A stretch of DNA of 64,000 bases from Uloborus plumipes (lineage: Eukaryota > Arthropoda > Arachnida > Araneae > Uloboridae). The DNA lies in NCBI GenBank assembly GCA_038373865.1, contig JAXGGA010002990.1, positions 46,779 to 110,778 of the forward strand. Direction: 5' to 3'. Under the pieces are notes generated by a model. That model made no database searches. It was not told the origin of the DNA and saw only the letters and a program-made list of their open reading frames with translations. The translations under genes and the position numbers were made by a program. Each line of letters begins with the position of its first letter. The stretch's first letter is position 1. Shown here one piece after another: positions 43,492 to 52,824 of this stretch.

Positions 43492-43529
43492 ACGACGATG
43501 CTCACCGCATCACACCATTGCAACTGCGA

Positions 43530-45092
43530 CAAATGGTCAGTAAACCGCTACTGGTCGATACTGCTTCCCTCCCGAGCGCCCTCTCGAAATACGGGAAGTT
43601 GATATGCCGAACTCTGTACTTGACTGTACAAAGATTTATCATATAGAAAATATAAAACATCTTTGGGAAAGCAACTGCGTATGGAAATTGCTTTTGCAAT
43701 AATTATATCAAGAGCCAGAAACATTTCTAAAATAATAATGATTTGAATTTTAATATCTCGAATTGAAATTGTGTTTTTCGCAATGGCGAATTGCGATATA
43801 TATGTATGCAGGCGGACGTGTGTGTGTGCTCTTTCGCCACCTTATCCTGCATGTTGGATCACCGGGACGCGAGACGTTGTCAGACTGCCAATCTGAAAGA
43901 GGAACTACACGACGTTTGAAGTCCAAAAAGAAAACATGCAGCAATTTGTCTTTGCTCAAGAATACTGTTCAGATTTTTCTTACATTTCATCTAATCCAGA
44001 AAGGTATAGCTGTTTAAAGCTTACAATTTTATCGTAAAATTATACCTATTCACGAAGTTGTTAACAATTAATCAAACTAAGAAAGTATAAGTATTTTAAT
44101 TTACTTTTAATGACGTTAGTTTACATTACATGTACTTTCATCAATTAAACGTGCTGACACAGTCGAATTCTTTTCACTGACACCAAGATGGCACTTCTTG
44201 AAAAAGATGATGGTACGTGGAGTATGACTTCATGTGCAGCATAAATTACATTCTTTTTATTTATCCAAATCTTGAATAAAACAGCACACTTTAACATCAT
44301 CGATTATTAAAATGTGTTATTTAAATAGGAAAGATGCTACTGGCGCCATTCATATCATAAAAGATTATTAATGAAACGAAAAAAAAAAAAGGAAATCGCG
44401 GACGAAAAAAACTGGAGTGACACGTTGACTAATTAGCAGTCTTTGTCATTTATTTTCAAAACATGAGCAGTGACATGAACTGCACACGATGTGATTCCAG
44501 TGGAATTCCCGCTTTGTAATTAAACGCCTATCCTTCATGTTATGCATCAATAAATATCATTACCCAGGAGCGTTCTTTATTAATCCCTGTACTATCTTGA
44601 TCAAAATAAATACAATGATGAAATATTTTTGATTAAAATCATTCGTAAGTTGATATTGGCTAGCGAATCAATCAATATGCTGTCTTCAAATTTCGTGAGC
44701 TTTGGGATGGAAATAGATATCTTTATTAATATTAATACAGCTGAAGCTTACTGCTTTTACTCAGCAGCGTCTGTTTGAAAAATAATCACTAGTTTTAACA
44801 CAAAATTTGCTTCAAGAAAGTACCACAATGTTTTCAAAGTATGAAACATTTTTTTTATCAAATTTTTCCTCTAACTCGATTTTAGGGAATTTATTATTGC
44901 ATTTTAGTACCAATGCTCTCAACCTTTCAGGCGCTAAACCAGCATACCTCCTGGAACACTTATGTGAGGTTATGCTCCCCCACCATATACGGTAAATACA
45001 AGTAATACAATCGGAAACTGAAACTGATTAGAATAGTTGAAGCTAGTTATTCAATAAAAATCTAGATAATTTCACACACCATATTTTTATAT
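43530..45092. other. Intergenic DNA with minor GC-richer patches
   Basis: 43780-43930 is GC-richer, with overlapping short ORFs on both strands and no domain. At 44191 an ATG opens MALLEKDDG before GGTACGTG, which could be a tiny exon, but support is too weak to call. 44905-44985 resembles decayed hAT termini (CTCTCAACCTTTCAGGCGC). Confidence 0.3.
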
Positions 45093-45644
45093 TAGAGTCA
45101 GGTGGAGTAAAATGGGTCAGGCTCTTAAAAAAATTCCTTAAAAACTGTGCAAATAATATTTTCTTTCTGCGTTGCCATTTTTATGTATTATGGACACCAG
45201 GCAATATTTTATATGCAAAATAAGGTTATACTTTCTTTTCAAAGTTACAGATACCAGCGATTAAGTGCTTTTTCTTAAAAAACACTTGACTGTGATTATT
45301 ATAAAATCTTTTGATTTAAAGAAAGTGAAATGGAAATACGCATTAAGTTTTAAACCTACTGCTTAGAGAACATTCTCGGGAACAAATTCCTAAAATGTCG
45401 AAGACAAAACAGCAAAAATGAAATTTTTAGGGATATTAAAACATGCGTGGGCTAAAATGGGTCATTGTTCGCATTCGATTAGGCTTAGCATATACTAAAG
45501 AGCTAATTATATTTTTTGTTTACTAACTCATGTTTTGTTGTCATGTATGTATGTACTAATTTAAAACAAGCAATATATTGCTTTTTCATTCTTTAGCTAC
45601 ACAAATATATAAACGTATAGTGCAAAATAATTAAATAAAATCAA

Positions 45645-45870
45645 AATGCCAACATTAAAAGCACAGCTTTTGTTCGATGAACTTCCTTTAGAAAATGTTG
45701 TTAAGAATTTAAGCAAAAGTGACTTATTTTCGCCAAAGAAAGAAGCCTCGGCAACCAAATCATAAAAAAAAAAACATTCTATAGAGCTGAATTCAAATAA
45801 TGCAGTTGAAGGAACGGCACCCACGTCTAAGATCTCAACAACAAGTGAGGCTGTTTCTTCGATATTGTAA
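45645..45870 (+). pseudogene. Frameshifted transposase fragment of the outer element
   Basis: An ATG at 45645 opens MPTLKAQLLFDELPLENVVK, NLSKSDLFSPKKEASATKS and stops at TAA by an A run. Past the A run the shifted frame continues IELNSNNAVEGTAPTSKIST and TSEAVSSIL. It reads as a coding sequence broken by a frameshift at an A homopolymer. Its position and low-complexity S/T/K content fit the C-terminal part of a pogo/jerky-type transposase, but no catalytic motif remains. Confidence 0.4.
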
Positions 45871-46072
45871 AAGGCGAATCAAGCATGTGTTTTATTTTTA
45901 TGCATATTTAAACTTCTATTATAAGACCACTCTCTCCTATACACCAATAATCAAAAGTAAAGAAAAAACAGTAAAAGATAACAGAGGAGAAAATTACACA
46001 CACGGAGAAAGAAACGTGAAATTTCAACTCGACAATATTGAAAAGACTGCATACTGAAAGAGTCTAGAGATA

Positions 46073-47290
46073 CACTGAAGTGACAAAAGTCATGGGATAC
46101 CTCTTAATATCGTGTCGGCCCTCCTTTTGCCCGGCGAAGTGCAACAACTCGACGTGGCATGGACTCAACAAGTCGTTGGAAGTCTTCTGCAGGAATATTG
46201 AGCCATGCTGTCTCGATAGACGTCCATAATTGTGAAAGCGTTGATGGGGCAGGATTTTGGGCACGAACAGACCTCTCGATGGTGTCCCATAAATGCTCAA
46301 TGGGATTCATGTCGGGCGATCTAGGTGGCCAAATCATTCGTTGGAATTGTCCAGAATTTTCTTCAAACCAATTGCGAACAGTTGTGGCCCGGTGACATGG
46401 CGCATTGTCATCCATAAAAATCCCATCGTTGTTTGGGTACATGAAGTCCATGAATGGCTGCAAGTGATCTCCAAGTAGCTGCACATAAGCATTTCCAGTC
46501 AATGTTCGGTCCAGTCGCACTAGAGGACCAAGTCCATGCCATGAAAAAACAGCCCACACCATTACGGAGCCACCACCAGCTTGAACAGTGCCTTGCTGAC
46601 AGTTTGGGTCCATGGCTTCGTGGAGTCTGCGCCACACTCGAACCCTACCATCGGCTCTTACCAGCTGAAATCGTGACTCATCGGACCAGGCCACGGTTTT
46701 CCATTCATCTAGGGACCAACCGATATGCTCACGTGCCCACGAGAGTCGCTGCAAGCGATGTCGTTCTGTCAGTAAAGGCACTCGAGTCGGTCTTCTGCTG
46801 GAATAGCCCAAGAAATCCAAATTTCTCCGCACAGTTCTAGCAGACACGTCCATTGTACGTCCCACATTGATTTCTACGGTGATTTGACGCAGTGTTGCTT
46901 GTCTGTTAGAATTTACGACTCTTTGCAGACGTCGCCGGTCTCGATCTTTAAGTGCAGGCGGTCGACCACTGCGCTGTCCATGGTGGGATGTTATGCCTGA
47001 AATTTCATACTCTCGGCACACTCTTGACACAGTGGATCTGGGAATGTTGAATTCTCTAACGATTTCCGAAATGGCATGACCCATGCGTCTAGCTCCAACT
47101 AACATTCCGCGTTCAAAGTCTGTTAATTCACGTCGTGCGGTCATCATCACGTTAAAACCTCTTCACATGAATAACTTGAACAGAAATGAAAGCTCTGTAA
47201 AAGCACTGCGCATTTATACCTGTTCTATGCGATGCTACTGCCATCTGAAAATTTGCATATTGCTATCCCATGACTTTTGTCACTTCAGTG
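46073..47290 (-). mobile_element. Tc1-type DNA transposon, copy 2
   Basis: 1218 bp with the same perfect 27-bp terminal repeats (46073-46099, 47264-47290) and TA duplication (46071-46072, 47291-47292) as copy 1. It is inserted in the core of the outer element. Two base differences from copy 1 were seen, near 46624 and 46733. Confidence 0.97.
46104..47150 (-). CDS. Tc1/mariner transposase, DD36E (copy 2)
   Basis: 348 residues, intact. Helix-turn-helix regions in the first 115 residues with GRPP at 62-65; catalytic D157, D248 and E285 with 36 residues between the last two. It differs from copy 1 at residue 140 (R here, C there) and 176 (L here, P there). R140 in the WAREH context looks like the ancestral state, since a cysteine there is unusual in my recollection of the family; which copy is active cannot be told. 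Transcribed leftwards within its own terminal repeats, about 150 bp after the right end. Confidence 0.96.
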   Translation of the reverse strand: MMMTARRELTDFERGMLVGARRMGHAISEIVREFNIPRSTVSRVCREYEISGITSHHGQRSGRPPALKDRDRRRLQRVVNSNRQATLRQITVEINVGRTMDVSARTVRRNLDFLGYSSRRPTRVPLLTERHRLQRLSWAREHIGWSLDEWKTVAWSDESRFQLVRADGRVRVWRRLHEAMDPNCQQGTVQAGGGSVMVWAVFSWHGLGPLVRLDRTLTGNAYVQLLGDHLQPFMDFMYPNNDGIFMDDNAPCHRATTVRNWFEENSGQFQRMIWPPRSPDMNPIEHLWDTIERSVRAQNPAPSTLSQLWTSIETAWLNIPAEDFQRLVESMPRRVVALRRAKGGPTRY

Positions 47291-47472
47291 TAAAACATCA
47301 ATTAAACTGACATACAGACACAAAACCAAATAAATAATAAATAAACCTTTTCTGTAAAAGAAATTTATAACTGAATCAAAGTGCACTGATAGCAGCCTTT
47401 AACCCTTTAACGGGCCCTTTATTTCTTGTAATTTGTACTATTTACGAATATATTTTACAAATATATTTAGTA

Positions 47473-48201
47473 TCTCCATATATTATTTCTCTAAGCCGAA
47501 TCCTATACCCGGTCGAAACTCGCTCATTTCTTTATCGAATTGCATGAAAATTTATGATTTTGAAGCTTATCCCGCAGGCTATTGACGAAAATTAGACCCA
47601 CCCTCTAAAAAGTGTCGGTTCGTTTTTTATTCGAACTTCAATTTTTGGGCACAAAATTGACTCTATCTAGCGAAATAATTGTCGTATCGTCTCCATTTTG
47701 ATTTCATTCGAAAGATTAAAAAAAATGCGTTCTTTAGAACGTTTCTCCGCTAGCGCCGCGTAACGAGAATCTCGAAAATCCACGTTTAAGCGACTTATAA
47801 GCGATTGAAGTTTGAAAAAGTTAAATTTTTTGCTCAACTGTTAAAATCGTTATACCATTGTTGTTCAAATCAATTTTAAATGTGACATTTCAAGCCAAGG
47901 CTTAGCTCGGTAAACCTTAATTGTAACTTTTATTGTTTCAAAATACTATGGTAGTTTTGCGATAACGTTAGTATTTAGTTTAGTAGTAGCCTTGGGTATT
48001 TGATTTTAATATAGGGTATCACTTTTGTAGTAGTTGTAAAAGTGAACGTGTCTTTGATCTCTTTGAAAGTTGTCAGAAAGACGGCAGTAGATGGCGATGT
48101 TGTGCAAATGAAGCCAATAAAAATTGTCGTATTAAATTTTAAGTTTAGAGGTTTTTTTTTTTTTTTTTTTTTTTTTGCGGAATTCCGCACGGGTCACCTA
48201 G
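47473..48201 (+). mobile_element. Non-autonomous Helitron, unit A
   Basis: 729 bp. Begins TCTCCATATATTATTTCTCT after an A (47472). Ends with a T run of 25, the palindrome GCGGAATTCCGC, nine bases and CTAG (48198-48201). Unit B follows with no base between. No Rep/helicase frame. Confidence 0.85.
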
Positions 48202-48368
48202 TCTCCATATATTATTTCTCTAAGCCGAATCCTATACCCGGTCGAAACTCGCTCATTTCTTTATCGAATTGCAAGAAAATTTATGATTTTGAAGCTTATC
48301 CCGCGGGCTATTGACGAAAATTAGACCCACCCTCTAAAAAGTGTCGGTTCGTTTTTTACACTACCTAG
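48202..48368 (+). mobile_element. Internally deleted Helitron, unit B
   Basis: 167 bp. Has the full 5' end of the family (first ~155 bp, nearly identical to unit A) and then ACACTAC and CTAG (48365-48368). The poly(T) and 3' hairpin are missing, so this unit lacks the usual end signal but keeps the CTAG. Unit C follows directly. Confidence 0.8.
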
Positions 48369-49045
48369 TCTCCATATATTATTTCTCTAAGCCGAATCCT
48401 ATACCCGGTCGAAACTCGCTCATTTCTTTATCGAATTGCAAGAAAATTTATGATTTTGAAGCTTATCCCGCGGGCTATTGACGAAAATTAGACCCACCCT
48501 CTAAAAAGTGTCGGTTCGTTTTTTATTCGAACTTCAATTTTTGGGCACAAAATTGACTCTATCTAGCGAAATAATTGTCGTATCGTCTCCATTTTGATTT
48601 CATTCGAAAGATTAAAAAAAATGCGTTCTTTAGAACGTTTCTCCGCTAGCGCCGCGTAACGAGAATCTCGAAAATCCACGTTTAAGCGACTTATAAGCGA
48701 TTGAAGTTTGAAAAAGTTAAATTTTTTGCTCAACTGTTAAAATCGTTATACCATTGTTGTTCAAATCAATTTTAAATGCGACATTTCAAGCCAAGGCTTA
48801 GCTCGGTAAACCTTAATTGTAACTTTTATTGTTTCAAAATACTATGGTAGTTTTGCGATAACGTTAGTATTTAGTTTAGTAGTAGCCTTGGGTATTTGAT
48901 TTTAATATAGGGTATCACTTTTGTAGTAGTTGTAAAAGTGAACGTGTCTTTGATCTCTTTGAAAAGTTGTCAGAACAACGGCAGTAGATGGCGATGTTGT
49001 GCAAATGAAGCCAATAAAAATTGTCGTATTAAATTTTAAGTTTAG

Positions 49046-49093
<48 letters not shown>

Positions 49094-49116
49094 GGAATTC
49101 CGCACGGGTCACCTAG
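48369..49116 (+). mobile_element. Non-autonomous Helitron, unit C
   Basis: 748 bp, nearly identical to unit A except for a longer T run (43) before GCGGAATTCCGC and a few substitutions. CTAG at 49113-49116, then T of the target (TATACTAAA). Confidence 0.85.
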
Positions 49117-49167
49117 TATACTAAATTTATTTAGTAAATTCTACAATCTACGAAAGGAATTGAGTAT

Positions 49168-49875
49168 TATATTATTTCTCTAAGCCGAATCCTATACCCG
49201 GTCGAAACTCGCTCATTTCTTTATCGAATTGCAAGAAAATTTATGATTTTGAAGCTTATCCCGCGGGCTATTGACGAAAATTAGACCCACCCTCTAAAAA
49301 GTGTCGGTTCGTTTTTTATTCGAACTTCAATTTTTGGGCACAAAATTGACTCTATCTAGCGAAATAATTGTCGTATCGTCTCCATTTTGATTTCATTCGA
49401 AAGATTAAAAAAAATGCGTTCTTTAGAACGTTTCTCCGCTAGCGCCGCGTAACGAGAATCTCGAAAATCCACGTTTAAGCGACTTATAAGCGATTGAAGT
49501 TTGAAAAAGTTAAATTTTTTGCTCAACTGTCAAAATCGTTACATTGTTGTTCAAATCAATTTTAAATGCGACATTTCAAGCCAAGGCTTAGCTCGGTAAA
49601 CCTTAATTGTAACTTTTATTGTTTCAAAATACTATGGTAGTTTTGCGATAACGTTAGTATTTAGTTTAGTAGTAGCCTTGGGTATTTGATTTTAATATAG
49701 GGTATCACTTTTGTAGTAGTTGTAAAAGTGAACGTGTCTTTGATCTCTTTGAAAAGTTGTCAGAACGACGGCAGTAGATGGCGATGTTGTGCAAATGAAG
49801 AAAATAAAAATTGTCGTATTAAATTTTAAGTTTTTTTTTTTTTTTTTTTTGCGGAATTCCGCACGGGTCACCTAG
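49168..49875 (+). mobile_element. Non-autonomous Helitron, unit D, altered 5' end
   Basis: Homology to units A and C starts at TATATTATTTCTC, so the first bases of the family (TCTCCA) are missing. The 3' end is complete: 20 T, GCGGAATTCCGC, CTAG at 49872-49875. TTGAGTATTA occurs on both sides (49160-49169, 49876-49885), a 10-bp direct repeat not expected for Helitrons. It also has a small deletion of TTTAGAGG before the T run. Confidence 0.8.
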
Positions 49876-49988
49876 TTGAGTATTAAAGGTGATTACTATA
49901 CATTATTCAAAAGAGAGTACCTTAAACATTTAAAATAATTGATGAAATCGGTGGTAAGTATACTTACCATGGCCTTACAAAGGGTTAA

Positions 49989-50185
49989 CAGTTAGAAAAT
50001 GGGAACAAGTTAAGTTTTTTGGGGAAAATGTCAAAAAAGTATATTCTCATGCCATCATTCTTCATCACAATGTAGAATAACTTGCAATGAAATTTTAAAA
50101 TACAGTAAAAGTTTTTTGTTTCCGGAGAGAGATGATGTTTGGAATTTTTTACATCGTAAACAGTGCTGGACCCTGAAATAAATCA
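49989..50185 (+). pseudogene. Degraded C-terminal transposase remnant of the outer element
   Basis: In one frame TVRKWEQVKFFGENVKKVYS, and, after a frameshift, KYSKSFLFPERDDVWNFLHR then CWTLK and a stop. The W..VKF.G..VK and F.FPERDDVW patterns remind me of the C-terminal domain of pogo/jerky-like transposases in arthropods. This is recollection, not a search. At least one frameshift and one stop, so not functional. Confidence 0.35.
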
Positions 50186-50318
50186 AGGGGACACTATTTC
50201 TTTCTAGAAATGCTTATGTGCTAATTGCTTTCTCATTAATGAACAAAAGTACAAAATTACTATTCAATAAATCGTGAAATTAAATCCTTTAAAGCCCTGA
50301 CTCATTTTACCCCACTAG

Positions 50319-50355
50319 TGACCCGTTTTACCCCATGCTATGGGGTAAAATGGGT
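50319..50355. repeat. Palindrome of TIR-like sequence
   Basis: GACCCGTTTTACCCCAT and ATGGGGTAAAATGGGTC pair with one mismatch around GCT. It is made of the same AAAATGGGTC motif as the ends of the outer element, so is probably a subterminal repeat of that family. Confidence 0.7.
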
Positions 50356-50654
50356 CATTGACAACACATTTTCTAACTTATTTATCGATATCAATATTTT
50401 GTTTTTTCCGGGATATTTCACTTTAAATGTCACAAGGAAGAGTAATTTGCATATCCTGAGCAGTTCATTCCCTGGTTGAATTAATATATTTTTTACTGTC
50501 AAAGCTTGATTCCTTTTCGACCCATTTTTCCCCATCTGACCCTATTACATATAACTTTACTTTGATCATATCACTATTAGAACATATTGTTATTTGAACA
50601 TATGAAATCCAAGCTGCAAATAACTAAATACAAATGTTTAGGTGGTAATCTATA

Positions 50655-50968
50655 CTGCAAAAAATGAACTGCTGTTTTTACAGCATAATACTTCAGCCGC
50701 GGTTCCAATTTAAAAATGTAAAATGCACAGTAATAAACTGTAAAACTAGCAATTTTACTGTTTCTTACTGTAAAATTGGCAATTTTACAGGTAATTTCTG
50801 TAAACTTTAGCTGCATTATAATGTAAAAACAACAGTATAATACTGGCAGCAGAGGTTCCAGTTTAAAACGGTAAAATGCACCATAATAAAATGTAAAATT
50901 AGTAATTTTAGTTTAGAACTATAAAATTAGCTGCATCATACTGTAAAAACAAGATTCATTTTTTAGTG
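50655..50968. mobile_element. ACTGTAAAA-type MITE (copy 2)
   Basis: 314 bp between TA dinucleotides (50653-50654, 50969-50970). Ends CTGCAAAAAATGAACTGCTG and, inward from the right, CACTAAAAAATGAATCTTG. The interior repeats TTTTACAGTATAATACTGGC-type and ACTGTAAAATTGGCAATTTT blocks. Confidence 0.65.
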
Positions 50969-50970
50969 TA

Positions 50971-52360
50971 GTATCTAAGGACCTTAATGAGAAAGGGTTG
51001 ACACTTTTATTTAAAATTCACACGTGACCACAAAAACTAATTGGCTATTGTTTTGATTTATTTTTTTTGTTACCTTTTATGCACTCATGTCTCTCTTGAA
51101 GTTTTTCAAGCGCACTCCCCCATGTTGAGAACCCCTGCTTTAGAAGAAATTCTTGTAATGAGCGCAAGGGATTGATCAAAAATAACTACGACTTAGAAAT
51201 TAGCGAGTAGAGTTAAGAATAAGAGAAGGTAAAATAATAGAGTCTCTGAATTAAACAGCTATTTAAAACAAAATTTATACTTAATGCTTAAAGAAAGATT
51301 GCCATAATACATAGCGTTAGAATTACGCAGGAGAAGCAATTTAATGTTGTCCGATTAATGTTTAACTCTATGGCTCCGCTCGTTGATTAACAGTAAATTA
51401 GGTTCGTTTTTATTTTAGTTTTAGTAATTAATTTATTAATCGGTTTCTATGCTCAGTAATTTGCTTATTATCTATTAAAAAATACTTTAACTATTACTTA
51501 GCTAAGTGTTTTTTCTTTAATTATTTTTGTTTTTTTTGCGTCTTCAGTTATGATTCCTTTTGTGATTCTATATAATGCTACTCTTCTTCGAAAAGAAGAA
51601 TATTTAGTTCACTAAAAATAAAAATTAAACACACCGAAGTCAAAGAAATGATAGCTAACGTGAACTTTAATAGCATAACTATGACAAAATAACTGCAATA
51701 TGAAAAATATACTTTTAAGAGTCTTTTTCTTGAATTTGAAACTGTTTCCCATGAAACACGTGTACTCGTATGCTACAGAGAATAAAGTAAATAAAAAAAA
51801 ATATATAAGGTGCGAATCTTTTAGACAGGTATCTTCATTATATTTTCCACTTTAAACCTATGTAATCAATTAAAAGTAAACAAAATTGCCGAATTTAAAG
51901 TTTTTAAATTAGTACACAATAATCTGATCAATTATCTTATTGGTTATACAATACGATAATTGATCAGTCTTTTTTGAAATTGTTATTATTATTAGCATTA
52001 TTGGCTTATACTGGAATACTGGGATCACAATACTAATAAAGTTTAACGAAAAGTAAAAATGTTGGTTTTGTACCGCAGAAGAACGTTAGAAAAGTCTTTT
52101 TATTTCAAAAATTAAAGTTTATGAACATGAACTGAAATCCCGTAATTGTAAAAGAACACTAAATTTTAAAAGATCTGAATGGTAAATGCTCCCTCAAGGA
52201 AATTAAATAAGTGGATTTAAATGAATTTTTTTGTAAGCATGCGGAATATGGTTTTAAAAGAAGGAATAAAAATCAGCAGTTTTTTTAATTTCAAATGTTA
52301 TCATTTTTTCTCTCTTGAGTTTAAAGAATGAAATTGCTAAATTGCTTTAAAAAGCTCTCA
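50971..52360. other. Intergenic DNA with one hAT-like end
   Basis: At 51115-51137 CCCCCATGTTGAGAACCCCTG is an inward-read hAT-type terminus (CAGGGGTTCTCAACATGG on the other strand). The left partner was not found. Otherwise AT-rich and unassigned. Confidence 0.4.
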
Positions 52361-52824
52361 GCTCCTCCCCTCTGGAAATAAGTCTTACAGACGACCTCGA
52401 ATCAATTCCATCTAATCACTAATCCCGCTGAATAATATCATGACTCAAAAATCAGTGCCATCATTTACCACAGAAATTCCACAAACGTTGTCTCGTCGAA
52501 CAGAGCCTATCCCTTTTAGGCGGTTCACGTGCGAAAGTGCGAAGAAATGTCATAAAACAGCTCGAAAAAAGGAGGTCAAGTTAGCACCTATTCCATTGGC
52601 TACCGCCAGCAAAATGTCCTAACCTACTCTGGACGAGATAGTCCGAAGCAAATTATAAACCTGACCCACATGCAGCGCAGTCAGCAAGCAGAAGGCTTTT
52701 TGCTGCCTCGTCACACGCAACCTCTCGTGGAAACGGCAAATTACTATTTAGAATAGCACGCCCAATCTATCGGGTCGATAGGTTGTCAACCAAGGATAAG
52801 CGTCACCGCAGGCTCTACCACTAA
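52361..52824. other. GC-richer island, possible conserved non-coding element
   Basis: Complexity and GC are higher than in the neighbours. A 60-codon ORF (52440-52622, ATG) runs through it with no recognisable domain. No repeats found. Candidate regulatory sequence; nothing specific seen. Confidence 0.3.

Larger units (their letters stand above)
47403..49984. mobile_element. piggyBac-like MITE hosting Helitrons
   Basis: TTAA duplications at 47399-47402 and 49985-49988 flank the ends CCCTTTAACGGGCC and, inward from the right, CCCTTTGTAAGGCC (10 of 14 match). Without the Helitrons the core is about 222 bp. Exact TTAA targeting is the mark of piggyBac. It sits inside the outer pogo-like element, whose reading frame resumes after 49988. 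Confidence 0.65.
45095..50542 (+). mobile_element. Outer TA-flanked DNA transposon (pogo-like), host of a nest
   Basis: The left end GAGTCAGGTGGAGTAAAATG (then GGTC) and the right end, read inward GGGTCAGATGGGGAAAAATG (GGTC), stand between TA dinucleotides (45093-45094, 50543-50544). Inside are a Tc1 element and a piggyBac-like MITE that itself holds Helitrons. Removing these with their duplications leaves about 1.64 kb. That core has decayed reading frames at 45645-45870 and 49989-50185. A second inverted AAAATGGGTC pair sits near each end (45455, 50312-50355). The TIR type and TA target suggest an IS630/Tc1/pogo relative; family assignment is inference. Confidence 0.7.

Noticed and set aside
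44191..44215. Mini exon MALLEKDDG with GGTACGTG donor
   Set aside because: Only about eight codons and a common motif; AAGATGGC around the ATG could equally be a factor site.
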